The notes under the pieces were generated by a model. That model worked only from the letters and a program-made list of their open reading frames with translations, did not search any database and was not told the DNA's origin. A stretch of 64,000 bases of DNA from the NCBI GenBank assembly GCA_945910005.1, contig OX246746.1, forward strand, positions 13,807,726 to 13,871,725, given 5' to 3'. Source of the DNA: Isoperla grammatica (lineage: Eukaryota > Arthropoda > Insecta > Plecoptera > Perlodidae). The translations under genes and the position numbers were made by a program. This document shows, in pieces, positions 22,953-34,059 of this stretch; position 1 is the stretch's first letter, and each line of letters opens with the position of its first letter.

Positions 22953-24200
22953 AATTATATATTAAATACAAAAACATAATTTTGAACAAAATGTTTAGAC
23001 TCGTTCATTGTTAACAACATTATTATTATTTATATCAGCAATTGTTTATTCTTGTCATAATAAAATGCAATTACAAACAGATATACATAAAATCACATAG
23101 GCAAAAGAAACAAATTAAAAAATCTCTTGACAAGAACCGGCATCAACGTATTTTGCTGAACCACTTAAAATCTTTATCATCATTAGCAGTAATAGCAACT
23201 AATTGTCGTTTAATTATAGCTGCACGTTATGAGTGAAGTAAGTCAACAAACGGGAACTTTATTTCTGTAATATTTATATACACAGCAGTGAGCTGTATGT
23301 CCAGCTACTGTGCGGAATCCCCGATTTCTGTCTGTTTAAATTGTTTTGCAATTGCCATAAAACAAACCAAAATACGTTATCACAGCTAGAGAATCCGGTG
23401 CCCTTTCTTATGAAAGATAGCTCCGTTTTTCAAATGTTCTTATTTAATTGTCAAAGGTGTGTTGCAACGCAACAACATATGATACAAGTTTAATGAGTTA
23501 AAATATTTGGCTCGCGCGAGCTTCTCGCTACGAGTAGACTTACACTTGATAGCATGGAACTCGCCGGCAGCCCGATACACGGGCGAGCCAGCTCGCGAGC
23601 TTGACAAATGTCCAACTTGTTCAATTTCCTAGCGAATCAAGTTGTTTTAGAAACACAATATCAATTGCTTCAGATGATTTTCAATAGGTATAGCAATATA
23701 CATAAGTATGACCTCTCCCTATTGTGGCAGTTTCTCCTTCATGTGATGAATATAGTTCCTTTGTTTTGCGTTTGGACACAAAAGGATGCTACGCAGGAAA
23801 TGATACAGCTGTTGTTGACATCATGTCTCAACTTTTATCCATATTCGAAGGGCTTCCAGGCCAGTCTGAGTTGATCGTTTGATCAGCCACGTTGAGCACG
23901 TAAAATAAATTAACGATTTTAGACAGCGACCGGTCGTCAAAAATGTCAGAAGAATAAATTTAATTTACTTTGTGCTTGATGAAGTAATTTATTCTTCTCT
24001 AATTAGTATAAGGAACTTTTCAGGGCTAGACAGACGTAGGTAACCTAACCTAAACTTAAGATGTGCAATCTTTATCGCAACTCATTGAGTCATTGGTCTA
24101 GAGACTTCACCTATATATTGACGTGCGATTAACTGGCTATAAAATAAGGAGTAGAGCTGCACCAAATAAACAAATAAATTATAGAATATAATTATATTAT
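22953..24200. other. unassigned DNA with paired GC-rich palindromes
   Basis: No gene is recognised. Two 12-bp perfect palindromes, GCTCGCGCGAGC (23510-23521) and AGCTCGCGAGCT (23590-23601), lie 80 bp apart in otherwise AT-rich DNA. Confidence 0.5.
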
Positions 24201-24441
24201 TCAATAAATTCAAAGTTGTTCTAAATCGGCCTTGTTGATTCTGACATTTGTCCGCAGGTGTTCGCACTGTCCAATCACTGATTCATATGTTTTGTATTTT
24301 AAATATCGATCTTTGATTGGTTACCGCTCACTCGTCGATGGTGTTCGGAGCCTGCAGGGTTGGTTTAGTCGCTTTAAATTAAAGTCTCTCACTGCAAATC
24401 AGTTTCGTGACTGAGTGGGTAGACTCTAAATGGGAATTTAT
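24201..24441 (+). repeat. SINE family A copy, body only
   Basis: Closely matches 1225-1467, from TCAATAAATTCAAAGTTGTT to GGGTAGACTCTAAATG, with scattered substitutions. The tRNA-like head is absent, so the copy is 5'-truncated. Confidence 0.8.
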
Positions 24442-26308
24442 GTTATTTAAATAAAAAATCTGCATCTTTTTATTCATGTGTTCAGATGATTTTATGAACT
24501 AGTGAAGGAGATAATAAAGGTAGTATTATCGGACTTTGCTATTTAGTCCGAATGAGAATAGTTGGGCTCGGACCATGGGCTCGGACCTCTTAGCACTGAG
24601 GCACACGCACACGCACACGCGTGCGTCAGTGCTTAGCCTAGGATAAACATGATAGGCTACACACGCCCTTATCTAACGGATACATCACGATGATGGCGTG
24701 TTACTACAAACAAGGACCCATTCTAAGTGAAATTAAACTAACAGATGTTATTCTGTACAAAAACTGAAGTGTGCGTGGGCGTGTGCGTGATGGAGTCTTT
24801 TCTAGCATTTTCTTTTGGTGTGGCTAGTAAAGATGTAAACAGGAACGTAGCGGCTGAATGCATCGGGTGAACTCGTAGACAATATTTATCATTATTATTA
24901 ATAGTTTATTGTCATAGAATCTACATTCTTCGAGAGGGATCAAGCATTTTCAGATGTACAGACAATCATGATACAAACAATACATTAAATACAGTTTGAA
25001 GTTTACAGTTAGAAGTACAGAATAGAAGGTGAACTATAGAGACGTTCCTCTCACTGCGAAAACATTGTTTCATAAACATGTCTGTCGTAAGTAATTTGTT
25101 TATGGTGTACACTTAAAATCTGTTGCCATAAACTTTATCTGTGGGCCCAACTGTCCTGATGAGCGGTGGAACTTTTTCAGTTGACTCTGCTTATTTTCCA
25201 GGCACAAAGCCCCAAACATTATCTAATTTCACCCAATACATCATATGGATGATTCTTTCCAGCTGTCTCGAGTGCAGCTAGCCAGTTCCTCATACCCCGT
25301 TGTACTTGTAGGGGGTGGTACGGGGAGGGGCATTGTGAAAAGTGGCCCTTTTCTCCCCCCGCACTTGCTCGTTACCAGTACACATTTTGATTTTATGCTT
25401 GACACCTAGAATCAAACCTTTGCCTATAGAAAACGCTTCCGATAGATAACAGTGTTAAAACATCTGATCCCCGCTGCTGTGAAAAAAGCAAAAACAGAGC
25501 ACAAATTAGATGTAAGTTAACATTACGATCTCAAACATATAAATGAGATGGAGTATAACAAGGGAGTATTCGAGTTTTCTGGCAACAGTGCTCCCTCAGC
25601 TATACGGAGCTAATTCCATACTTTCACCATAAACCCGTTTCTTGGCACATCAGTAACAAAAACATGAATGGGCCGAAAGCTTGAATTGTGGTTCTACCAA
25701 ATTGTAATGTTTATGTCCGCGCATTTGAAATCAGATTATTCGAATGGTTTGTATTGTGTTAGTGGTGTCCTGCCGTCCCCTGCTCATGTTCTTGGCATGG
25801 AGCCAGAGACCACTGGCGAGTCCCACAACCCGAATTATTTCATTCGAAAGGTACACGTGTGTGTGGAGAGCATCTCAGCGAGGAACTTCTTCTCTGCAGG
25901 CTGGTAAAATAGCTTTAAACCAGCCAACAAACCAGTATGAGTTGTTCCAAACCACTTACGTGCATCGTCATCAAGTGAACTGAAGCAAATTCTGTGGAAA
26001 AGATTAAGACATTAAATAAAACAGTCAGTGTATCCTTAGGAAATGTTTGAATTGTAAATATTGTAAATGTAAGAAACAGCATCGAATGATCATTGATCAC
26101 TAACATAGCAAGGAGTATGTATACAATACAATGAACTTATGAAGCCAATCACAATCAAATAGTTTCTTCAGTCCTTCAATTTACGATCAAGAAAATAAAT
26201 TTGTATAATGAAAACAAATCCCTGCACTTTTCTTGGAGAAAAAAATGATTCGTGTTCCATTTCCAACATAGTCACTTAATTATCTTATCTTGCTCTCTTT
26301 CTTTTCAG
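24442..26308. other. unassigned DNA
   Basis: No gene is recognised. A CACACG-type run lies at about 24601-24622. On the minus strand, 24890-25040 ends in ATTAATAATAATGATAAA after an A/T-rich stretch and could be a LINE 3' tail, but this is not supported by a second copy. Confidence 0.35.
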
Positions 26309-26363
26309 GGATACAGTCATCAAGGTTGCGCCAAAGGGAGACGTTGGAGAAGACTAGTCAGCA
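26309..26363 (+). CDS. candidate internal exon, 55 bp, unknown gene
   Basis: The segment has textbook borders: a long pyrimidine tract TGCTCTCTTTCTTTTCAG immediately before 26309 and a donor GTAAGTA immediately after 26363. Two of three plus frames are fully open (one begins GYSHQGCAKGRRWRRL, the other IQSSRLRQRETLEK); the third ends in TAG near the 3' edge. The product is not recognisable from 18 residues. A length of 55 is not a multiple of 3, so the exon would change phase. The nearest good upstream donor on this strand that I noticed is at 15450. It could instead be a cryptic exon. Confidence 0.35.
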
Positions 26364-26531
26364 GTAAGTACTAGAATACATAGCCACACGTATTTACTGT
26401 CTTCAGTTGGTCAAACACTACCATAATTTTAAGCCCATCTCTCCTCCCTAGCCCATTTACATCCCTTCCTCCCACTTACACACCCCCTCCCCACCCCTCT
26501 CATAAAGTTTTAGGGTTTAGCATCTGCGTTG

Positions 26532-26559
26532 ATATATATATATATATATATATATATAT
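26532..26559. repeat. (AT)n microsatellite
   Basis: 28 bases of pure AT dinucleotide. Confidence 0.95.
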
Positions 26560-27162
26560 CTTGAATTTACATCAGTACCGGTAGCTTGATAAGTTTTTAA
26601 GTTTGAAGAGTTTCCATTTTATTTTTATTCTCTGGGTTTTCAAAAATATGTTTCTAGTTAAAAAGCGTTCATAAAATCAAATATTGTGTTTAGATGGAAT
26701 GAACATGTCGGTATTGTTTGACTTTGTTAAAGTAAACATCACAATAATTTAGTGATTTTTGTATGTACACATCAAGTGTGGCAACCAAGCAATGAATTAT
26801 TTGGTGTACACATCTTCTGCGGGTTTTTATATAAGAGGTAATTTATTATTTCACAAGAGAAGGTACAGGTCGCATTAAATATTGACAAAACTTGCCGTTC
26901 ATCAGTGTGGGTGAGCTGCAATATTCAGTAAATTCTAACTCCAAAAAAATAATGTATTTTCTCGCACTGAAATTTTGTTAACCATTTGCGTTAGAGCAGC
27001 GTTTATTAACGTTAATTAAAACGATTATTAATTAGCAGCGGTAACAACTTATTTTTTATATGAAGGCAATAGACATTTGCTTATAATATGTCTTATTATT
27101 CTTTGGAGAAGTAATTGTATATTTTAACTGTTATATTATGTGTTCAATAGATTTCTTTTTCA

Positions 27163-27378
27163 TCAATGCAAACGTGAAGGTAATATAATTCCTCTAATAC
27201 GAATATCACCCCAGTTGGCTTTGCACGTTGCCGATCCATTGAAATAGAAGGGACGCTCCTCTTTAGTGAGTTGGCGGTGGTGTTGAATGCGAAGGAGATA
27301 TTGACCTGGACGGAAATATGGTCTCGGATGTATCCAGTAGTGGAAGGAAGAGGATACATTCTTTATAGTCAGATGCTT
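27163..27378 (-). CDS. coding-looking open segment, unknown product
   Basis: On the minus strand a frame of 71 codons is open from just after a TGA at 27381-27379 to a TGA at 27165-27163. It includes HPRPYFRPGQYLLR, ERPFYFNGSATCKANWGD and IRIRGI, a protein-like composition with W, C, H, Y and G unlike the surrounding AT-rich noise. A second minus frame is open from an ATG at 27359 to about 27144 and shows a purine-any-pyrimidine codon bias (NISFAFNTTANSLKRS), so which frame is real is unsettled. No strong splice acceptor precedes it. It may be a terminal exon, a gene fragment or part of a repeat. I do not recognise the family. Confidence 0.25.
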   Translation of the reverse strand, partial: KHLTIKNVSSSFHYWIHPRPYFRPGQYLLRIQHHRQLTKEERPFYFNGSATCKANWGDIRIRGIILPSRLH

Positions 27379-28368
27379 TCAGACGCTTCTTGACCCAAAC
27401 AGAACCTTGATCATTCTACTAGATCTCCCGCTCTATGGTATAATAAATCGACACGCTAATACCAAATACTAAATCACGTCGCATTGTATGTTGGTATAAT
27501 GAGACAAACAAAGAAACAATAGATCGGTAAATACAACAGCTCTATCTGGCTTTAATCAGAAAATCGTAGTTTAAGTATGTTTGATTATAAAACTTCACAA
27601 TGCTCTGCCGCTGCTCAAACCCAGAAATATTTGTGGATATATTGATGCTGTTCAAGAGCATCGTATTAGTAGGTCTTCAGAACAACTATATTTGTCTCTA
27701 TTTTTAAATTTGGCTTATCGCTGAAACAGAAAATTGTAAAGGGATCAAATTGTGTTATTTTTATTACTTTCATGGAGCGGGCCTACATTTTTATAAACTG
27801 AGCAAAAACCAGCGAACGATATTTCGCCGCGAAAGTTGAGTATTTTCGAGCGTTCGAAAGAAATCCCCCCGGGCAAGCAAGCCGCTGATTTCTACCCTTC
27901 AGTCCTTGGGGTGATCCTATCTAACGGAATTATTGTTTACATGTTAACGCGGCAGGGATACGTTATTCTCTTTTCATAAATTTTAAAGTAGTTCCCTCGC
28001 GCCACCTCGACGCATCTGCGCTAACTTCTTATCATCTTCTCTTGTTGCTTTCCATTTCCATATTATCAAATATTTATGTCAGGGATAACCCTCCCAGAGA
28101 GAATCAAAAATTGCTTTTCGGCTAGATTGTGTATTTAAGAACACTTGTGATAACAGCCAGTGTTCAATGTTGTGTTGTGTTTCTGGGTTTCAATCTTCTA
28201 TAGACCAGGCTCATCAAAACATCTAAAATTCCTTCCAGAACTTTTTTTTTTGGAGCAAGTCTACGCTGAGTTATAATTAAGGTATTCATGAAATGCGTTC
28301 ACAGCTGAAATGCTTCACATATTCAAACCTAGTGGAGTATTTTTTTATAATGTTTTAAGTTTGACCAT

Positions 28369-28472
28369 GCCGTATTCATAAGGTACAACGCAACGCCCAA
28401 CTTCTGTGGTGACGATTTATAGTTGGGTGCGAGACGAACACAAACGGTTTAACAAACACCGTAAGAATACGG
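28369..28472. mobile_element. short TIR element (~104 bp)
   Basis: GCCGTATTCATAAGGT near 28369 is mirrored by ACCGTAAGAATACGGC near 28456-28471, an imperfect terminal inverted repeat of about 16 bp. The right end directly abuts the 28475-28950 minisatellite. Confidence 0.5.
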
Positions 28473-28474
28473 CC

Positions 28475-28950
28475 TAAACTCTGTTTACTCTGATTGTCTC
28501 CTAAACTGTGTTTACTCTGTTTGTCTCCTAAACTCTGTTTAATCTGTTTGTCTCCTAAACTCTGTTTACTCTGTCTCCTAAACTCTGTTTACTCTGTTTG
28601 TCTCCTAAACTCTGTTTACTGTGTCTGTCTCCTAAACTCTGTTTACTCTGATTGTCTCCTAAACTGTGTTTACTCTGTTTGTCTCCTAAACTCTGTTTAC
28701 TCTGTTTGTCTCCTAAACTCTGTTTAATCTGTTTGTCTCCTAAACTCTGTTTACTCTGTCTCCTAAACTCTGTTTACTCTGTCTCCTAAACTCTGTTTAC
28801 TCTGTTTGTCTCCTAAACTCTGTTTGTCTCCTAAACTCTGTTTACTCTGATTGTCTCCTAAACTCTGTTTACTCTGTTTGTCTCCTAAACTCTGTTTACT
28901 CTGTTTGTCTCCTAAACTCTGTTTACTCAGTTTGTCTCCTAAACTCTGTT
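28475..28950. repeat. minisatellite of 27/23/18-bp units
   Basis: Repeated TCTCCTAAACTCTGTTTACT with spacers giving unit lengths of 27, 23 or 18 bp. The block starting at about 28488 (with the ATTG and ACTGTG variants) recurs at about 28647, a higher-order repeat of roughly 160 bp. The minus strand can be read as repeated KQSLGD; this is a consequence of unit length and not evidence of a gene. Confidence 0.9.
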
Positions 28951-29880
28951 TTATAGAAAACGCAAAGCCATGACCACGTAATTGGGCTCCCCTTATGATG
29001 TCCCCGATTATGTGTGATGTATCAGATTCGGCCAACGTCATATATGACCCGTTGTCGAGTACGTTGTTACACTCAAAATAATGAATACACACTTTAACAA
29101 CATTTTGAAGATTTGTTTGCCTTTCACAAACATGTTTTTGAACTCAACCGTAATTTATTAAAACCCGAATACATATTTAATCTGAACCGTGTCCATAGTT
29201 GAACCAGAAGCTAAACCCGGGTCAACTTTGTAGAAAAGATCGATTCACGCTGACAGCTGTCGAGTTTCGTACCAAAAGCGTTATTCATTAATGTAGATAC
29301 ATTCATTACTCCCCTTTGATCCGTGTTGGGCCATTGGTGTCAGATAAACAGTATGCAGTTCCCTGTTCGCAGTGATTATTCTCGCTCCACAAGCTCAGCT
29401 GTTTCGCTATCATTTGCGATTAATTCAATATATTTATTAGCTGGGGGACAAAATAACTCTGTTCCCTAAATCAAAATTTCCTAGAAAAACAGCATTGAAA
29501 GTTATCCCTCAATACAACAAAAACACTTGCCTGTATTGGCTAGAGATCGGAATTTGGAGGAATTGGCAACAGCGCGCTACGTACGTCTGTGCTGTTAACG
29601 TTTCAAAAAACGTTTCACGATCTATTAGACAAACACCGAACACGGCACTTTTACTCTAATCGTTTCGATTCTACTAAAGCCTAGACAGACTATCTATAAT
29701 TTGGGATTCCAGGTATATCTCCCTTTTCTCTACATCTCCCGCCAAAACCTTCGGCCCAATCACAGGAGCCTCAACAAAGCACCGAGGAGCCACTGAGCGC
29801 GCCACTAAAATACAGACAGCGCGCCCCGTGCCCCAAGCGAGCACTTTTGGTAGGGAAGTCTGTCAACAGTAGCGGGTTAT

Positions 29881-29887
29881 TATAAAG
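29881..29887 (+). promoter_or_regulatory. TATA-box-like element near a GC-rich stretch
   Basis: TATAAAG follows a relatively GC/CpG-rich stretch (about 29800-29880, with GCGCGCC twice). A TCATTT initiator-like word at 29897-29902 is closer than the usual TATA spacing. Suggestive only. Confidence 0.2.
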
Positions 29888-30134
29888 GGCGAGCGATCAT
29901 TTCAAATAGCGAAGGATGTCGCATTAAATTCTCGAAAACGTTAAAAATGTCAGTGCAATTATTAAGCATTTCTGAAGCAAAGGTAGCTTCAATTTGTTCA
30001 TTAGGAAAGTTGTAGATAGTCGATACCAGTGTCACAACAGAGAGTATTTATTGCACTTAAATTACTGTAAAAACGTAGAGATTGGTTGTGGATTGGTAGA
30101 TGCGAGAAATCTGATTGCACGGCTGTGTAGCCTG

Positions 30135-30368
30135 ATGTATTGGCTACAATTTTCTGGGTGGTCTAGTAAACTTCATAGCATCGTTTTGCTCATTTTCCGA
30201 TTTGCCGTGCCGTGGTATTTTTATCTCCCGTGCGCTATAGCAGTGGGCATGAACGCACCCCAGTGCCCCTCATACGCTTCAATGCCAAAACGTGCGTATA
30301 CGTATATGCACTACGGTTTAACTGCAGACATGCACCATGTTGGTCTTAGGAAGAAAGCCATTTCCTCG
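30135..30368 (+). CDS. candidate coding exon, hypothetical membrane-type peptide
   Basis: I do not recognise this product. The plus frame is open from about 29994 to a TAA at 30378; the first in-frame ATG is at 30135. It would encode a hydrophobic segment (LHSIVLLIFRFAVPWYFYL) compatible with one membrane span, then a basic tail. At 30368 the frame meets a reasonable donor, CG|GTATGTAA, in phase 0, followed four codons later by a stop. The GC-rich stretch and TATA-like box at 29881 lie about 250 bp upstream. No homologue or second exon is evident; an open frame of this size can occur by chance. Confidence 0.18.
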
Positions 30369-30380
30369 GTATGTAATTAA

Positions 30381-31475
30381 AATTGTCGGCTAAATGTGTT
30401 CCAGCGCGGAGACACCAGGACCACGGGTAGGGGGAACTCGCATCGTAAATCGTCGTTTTGACACCTCTACCGTTTAAAACCTAGATCACGTAGCATGATT
30501 AACAGGCTGTAATTTAATTTCATGACCATTATGACCCCAGGTTTAATTGCCTTGAAGTATGATAGTGACCATCGAGATATACAAGAGACAAAATTGGTTA
30601 ATTTTATTCTTTCGACATCTCTCTTTTTCATCTTCGTTGAGTAAGTTATAATATAAGCTTTTTTGGTACAATATATGCCTTTAAATGAAATCAGTCTTGC
30701 TACAATAGATGAAGTACAGCGGAGGACCTACCGGGAGGCCGGCCAAAACAATAATTTAAATCGGGTGCGAAATCATTGGGGAGTGGGATCTGTCAGAGGG
30801 AGAAGTGACAATCATTAAAAAAGTAGTGATTGCGACAAAATATAAAGGTTAGCAAACATACAACACAAAACATTAAACACCGACAAATGCCCAATGAACG
30901 ATATTTAAAAGAGGTACCTGACTCAAACACCGGTGACTGTGATAGCACAACACACGCTCGACGTGGCGATGCAGTTGAATGCGTCGAAGTGGAGTCCCGG
31001 GCGTTTTAGTTGTATCCGGTTGGTGGTCCGCACACGCATGAAGTGACGGACGCGCATCACACAGAGACGGAACAACTTGTACAAAACAGATTTACGACAG
31101 TAGAGCGGGACGCATCCGATCCGTCGGCCCCCCGCCACAACCCTTCTTCTCTTGGCTTGAACCAGAGCCCCTTTCCAATTATTGGTGGAAATTTAAAACG
31201 TCCACCAATGAGATGTAGTTTTTGGGTGGTCCCTTAAAAATACGTAGTGCTTGTGCGGGTGGAACCCGTTGGTTTCTCATGCTTGCAAGCACATACACGA
31301 AGTGACACAAATATATTGTGTAGCAGTATAGCCGCCTTTGTCCAGAACACTCCTCGCAGTAACCGTTCGTCTTATATTGACAACTTAAGCCTAATGTGAG
31401 GGAGGCGAAGCGGCACCTCACAGTACAGTCCGCGTAGAAAGGAACGCTTTCGTTGTAATTGATAACAAGGAAGCG
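30381..31475. other. unassigned DNA with a CpG-rich, CCAAT-containing stretch
   Basis: About 30930-31140 is richer in CpG than its surroundings. At about 31180-31207, TTGGTGGA and TCCACCAA form an 8-bp inverted repeat with CCAAT-type words. This could be a promoter for the small frame at 31476, but no transcript evidence exists. Confidence 0.3.
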
Positions 31476-31667
31476 ATGAGCTCAGATGGAGGGTTTTCAA
31501 AGTGTTATACTATAAGTAACGCAAAACTGAAGTCGATGAGCACAGTTTATCTACAAGGAAATGAAGATGAAAACCGTGACGGCTATCACAAAACTTCATC
31601 AGCTCTCAAGAGCTCAAGTTTTAGATTAAAGAAAGCGATTAAAATTGAACTCAATACTCAACCCTAG
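31476..31667 (+). CDS. small hypothetical ORF, 63 aa
   Basis: The frame opens with an ATG (G at -3), is hydrophilic, and is rich in S, K and N (begins MSSDGGFSKCYTISNAK). There is no signal peptide, membrane segment or recognised domain. It lies just downstream of a relatively CpG-rich stretch with CCAAT words at 30930-31210, the only contextual support. It could be a first exon or chance. Confidence 0.2.
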   Translation: MSSDGGFSKCYTISNAKLKSMSTVYLQGNEDENRDGYHKTSSALKSSSFRLKKAIKIELNTQP

Positions 31668-31754
31668 GGTATCAATCAAACAACGGATTGCAATGCGAGA
31701 CATTTCAGGGGAGTAATACTCTCGGAGCAGTACTTGCTATGACAACACTTGGAA

Positions 31755-31783
31755 CAGTTGCAGTTGCAGTTGCAGTTGCAGTT
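31755..31783. repeat. (CAGTTG)n microsatellite
   Basis: Nearly five perfect hexamer copies. Confidence 0.95.
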
Positions 31784-32132
31784 ATATTGTATGAATATCA
31801 TGATCTGTTATGCATGCTTTGAACGGAGGTTCAGGGAGGCTCTATTGGTTTAGAATACACTGCATCCAGTGTATTTCCTTTATTAGGCGGGGATTGAAAA
31901 TTAAACTAAATATACGAATATTTCTGCACCCTCTCGAAGTTCAAGTGACCTACTACTCTGTTGAGAGTGAGAAGCGCCAAGAGCAGAGTAATGTTCTAGC
32001 TTCGCATAAATACGTATGGGGTGACACAAAAACTAATTAAATATCTAGTGGTGAACGTGCTTCCAATAGGAGTGGTGCGCTTACAGGAACTACAATGCTT
32101 TTGTTTAGTGGAAATCATAAGTAATCAAGAAG

Positions 32133-32177
32133 AATTCATTCATTCATTCATTCATTCATTTATTCATTCTATTCATC
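32133..32177. repeat. (ATTC)n microsatellite
   Basis: About ten ATTC units with two interruptions toward the right end. Confidence 0.9.
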
Positions 32178-32809
32178 TGTTGGGGTGTGAGCGCCAAGTT
32201 ACAATTAGGGTTACAAAAAATCTGGAGAGCGGGAAAACCGGTGTGACTTGTGACATGCTTGTATGCGATTGACTTTAGTTTTGATATGCCAAACACAGTT
32301 GATTCCGCTAGTGGGTGGTGACAGCATATGTCATGTGTTATGTGTACAACTGACCCAACCGCACCAACTACTGCCGTTGTGTTTGATCAACCAAACAAAC
32401 AACATGCTACATTCATGTTCTTGTCAAAAGTGATCGAAGCAAAGGTTCCACCATTGATATGGGCAATTAATTATGCTGTAACGTTCGTTAGATAAAAATA
32501 AAAAAATGTATTTTTTAACGGGTGTTTATAACGCGAATAACCTATTAACGAACTCAAATAATCTAAAATGGAATGTACATCTATAAAATAAATCGACTTA
32601 TTTTGGTCCAAAATGTTTGTTATAAATAACATGGCCGGTTTATACCTTGATAAGAAATGTATGCGATATCAAAAAATGAACATGCAGTAATTGTACACAA
32701 TCTGTGTTAATGAAACACACGATCACAAGAATCTCTTGTTATAGGATAGGCCTACTTGTTTCGATTGGAAAAAATGTAGAGTATAGTTGTCCCAAGACTA
32801 CCTTATACA

Positions 32810-32918
32810 TGCTTTCGTCACAGGCGACTGGTTCGAAGCCAATCAGCGATCGGTATTGGCGCTGGTGTCTCGCGCGGTTCGCCGGTTGGCTACGACTGCC
32901 CCGGATGTGACGAAAGCA
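32810..32918. mobile_element. 109-bp TIR element (MITE)
   Basis: Perfect 13-bp terminal inverted repeats TGCTTTCGTCACA (32810-32822) and TGTGACGAAAGCA (32906-32918) enclose a GC-rich core with further partial self-complementarity (GGCGACTGG...CCAAT against TTGGCTACGACTGCC). No target duplication could be fixed. Confidence 0.6.
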
Positions 32919-33570
32919 GGTGTAAAGTAATCTTGGGTCCACTATATATATCGCGTTGTATGTCGCAATCAGCTTACCGGATAAAATCAGCAGCTTTTCT
33001 TGGCCATTTGAATTGTTAATAATGCTAATGTTCAAGAGCTTTGGACAGTATAAGGTACCGAGCACAACCAACACCTTCTGAAGCACACATTGTGCTCAGC
33101 ACTTAGCCACCCCACTATTGGGTTGCTAAATCAAAGGCCACATTCTTAGCTAATAAACTGAGTAAAAGGGTAATTATGACGACGAGCGTTTCTTTACCAC
33201 TCAGACCCATTAAATGTCACTAGATGTGTCTGCTACCCAACCAACTGGTTGCAGTGGTTGGGTCTCTACGTGATCAGTATTCATTATTCATGAAATATCA
33301 TTTCATATCGTAGGACTTGATATTCAAAGTTTCAGTTGAGTGCATCCACACAAGTGCACAATTATTATGATCACAAAAATACGTCGTTTTCGAGCGTCGA
33401 GCGGATAATATATCCCAGCTGATATTGTGCACAACTATCACCCTAGTCAAGCAGGAGTTGTGATTCAATCAACACTGTATAATACCAGACTTCTTGTTGT
33501 ACTAATGGGCGGGACTTTTCAGTGCTGCACAGGATGGTCATTTGTAGGCTTTGGAGTTTTGGGTCTTCAA

Positions 33571-33778
33571 TCAACGGTTAAGCCGCGGTCGCTTAGCCGG
33601 TGAACGAACACCGAAGTTAAGCAACCTCAGTCTAGGTCAGGAGGTGGATGGGTGACCACTCAACTCTGAAACACTAGTTACCGTTGATTAGAGCAGATTG
33701 GAGGATTTGAAAGCTGGTGTAACAGCTTCGTTATTCTCGTCAACTGCTCGGCAGTCCCGGTTAGTGGAGGAACCTATA
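33571..33778 (+). repeat. 5S-rRNA-derived SINE, 3'-shortened copy
   Basis: The first ~118 bases resemble 5S rRNA: AAGTTAAGCAACCTCAG at the box-A position, GGTCAGGAGGTGGATGGGTGACC at the intermediate element and box C. The termini TCAACGGTTA (33571-33580) and TTACCGTTGA (33678-33687) pair like 5S helix I. The remaining ~90 bases (33689-33778) match the SINE at 63326-63641. This is the SINE3-type architecture, with an internal polymerase III promoter from 5S rRNA. The match ends at AACCTATA, so the tail is missing. Confidence 0.8.
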
Positions 33779-34030
33779 GCTCCCAACTCAATTAAAATAT
33801 ATGGATTGAAAATGCGTTTTAAAACAGAGCTCAAAAATAATTCATGAAGGAAAGAAAAGTAAGAAGAAACCCACCCATACTGAAACCAAGGAAATATAGC
33901 TTCTACTAAATTAAACATCTCTATTTGATGAGTAGGCCTACCTAGTAACAATTCATTTTAGATTACTTCACGATAACATCAGCACTAATCGGTTCAGGTG
34001 TGAAGCAAACGCTAAAGATGAAAGGTCGCC

Positions 34031-34059
34031 TACAGCTATAGCTAATAGCTATAGCTGTA
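34031..34059. repeat. perfect 13-bp hairpin
   Basis: TACAGCTATAGCT and its exact inverse complement are separated by AAT only. Able to form a tight cruciform or RNA hairpin; function unknown. Confidence 0.9.

Noticed and set aside
28763..29092. Minus-strand open frame with KQSLGD repeats
   Set aside because: Arises from the 27/18-bp minisatellite; units of 23 bp break the frame elsewhere in the same array.
33571..33688. Functional 5S rRNA gene
   Set aside because: Large parts differ from 5S rRNA, and the flanking body is shared with the SINE at 63326. No T-run terminator follows directly.
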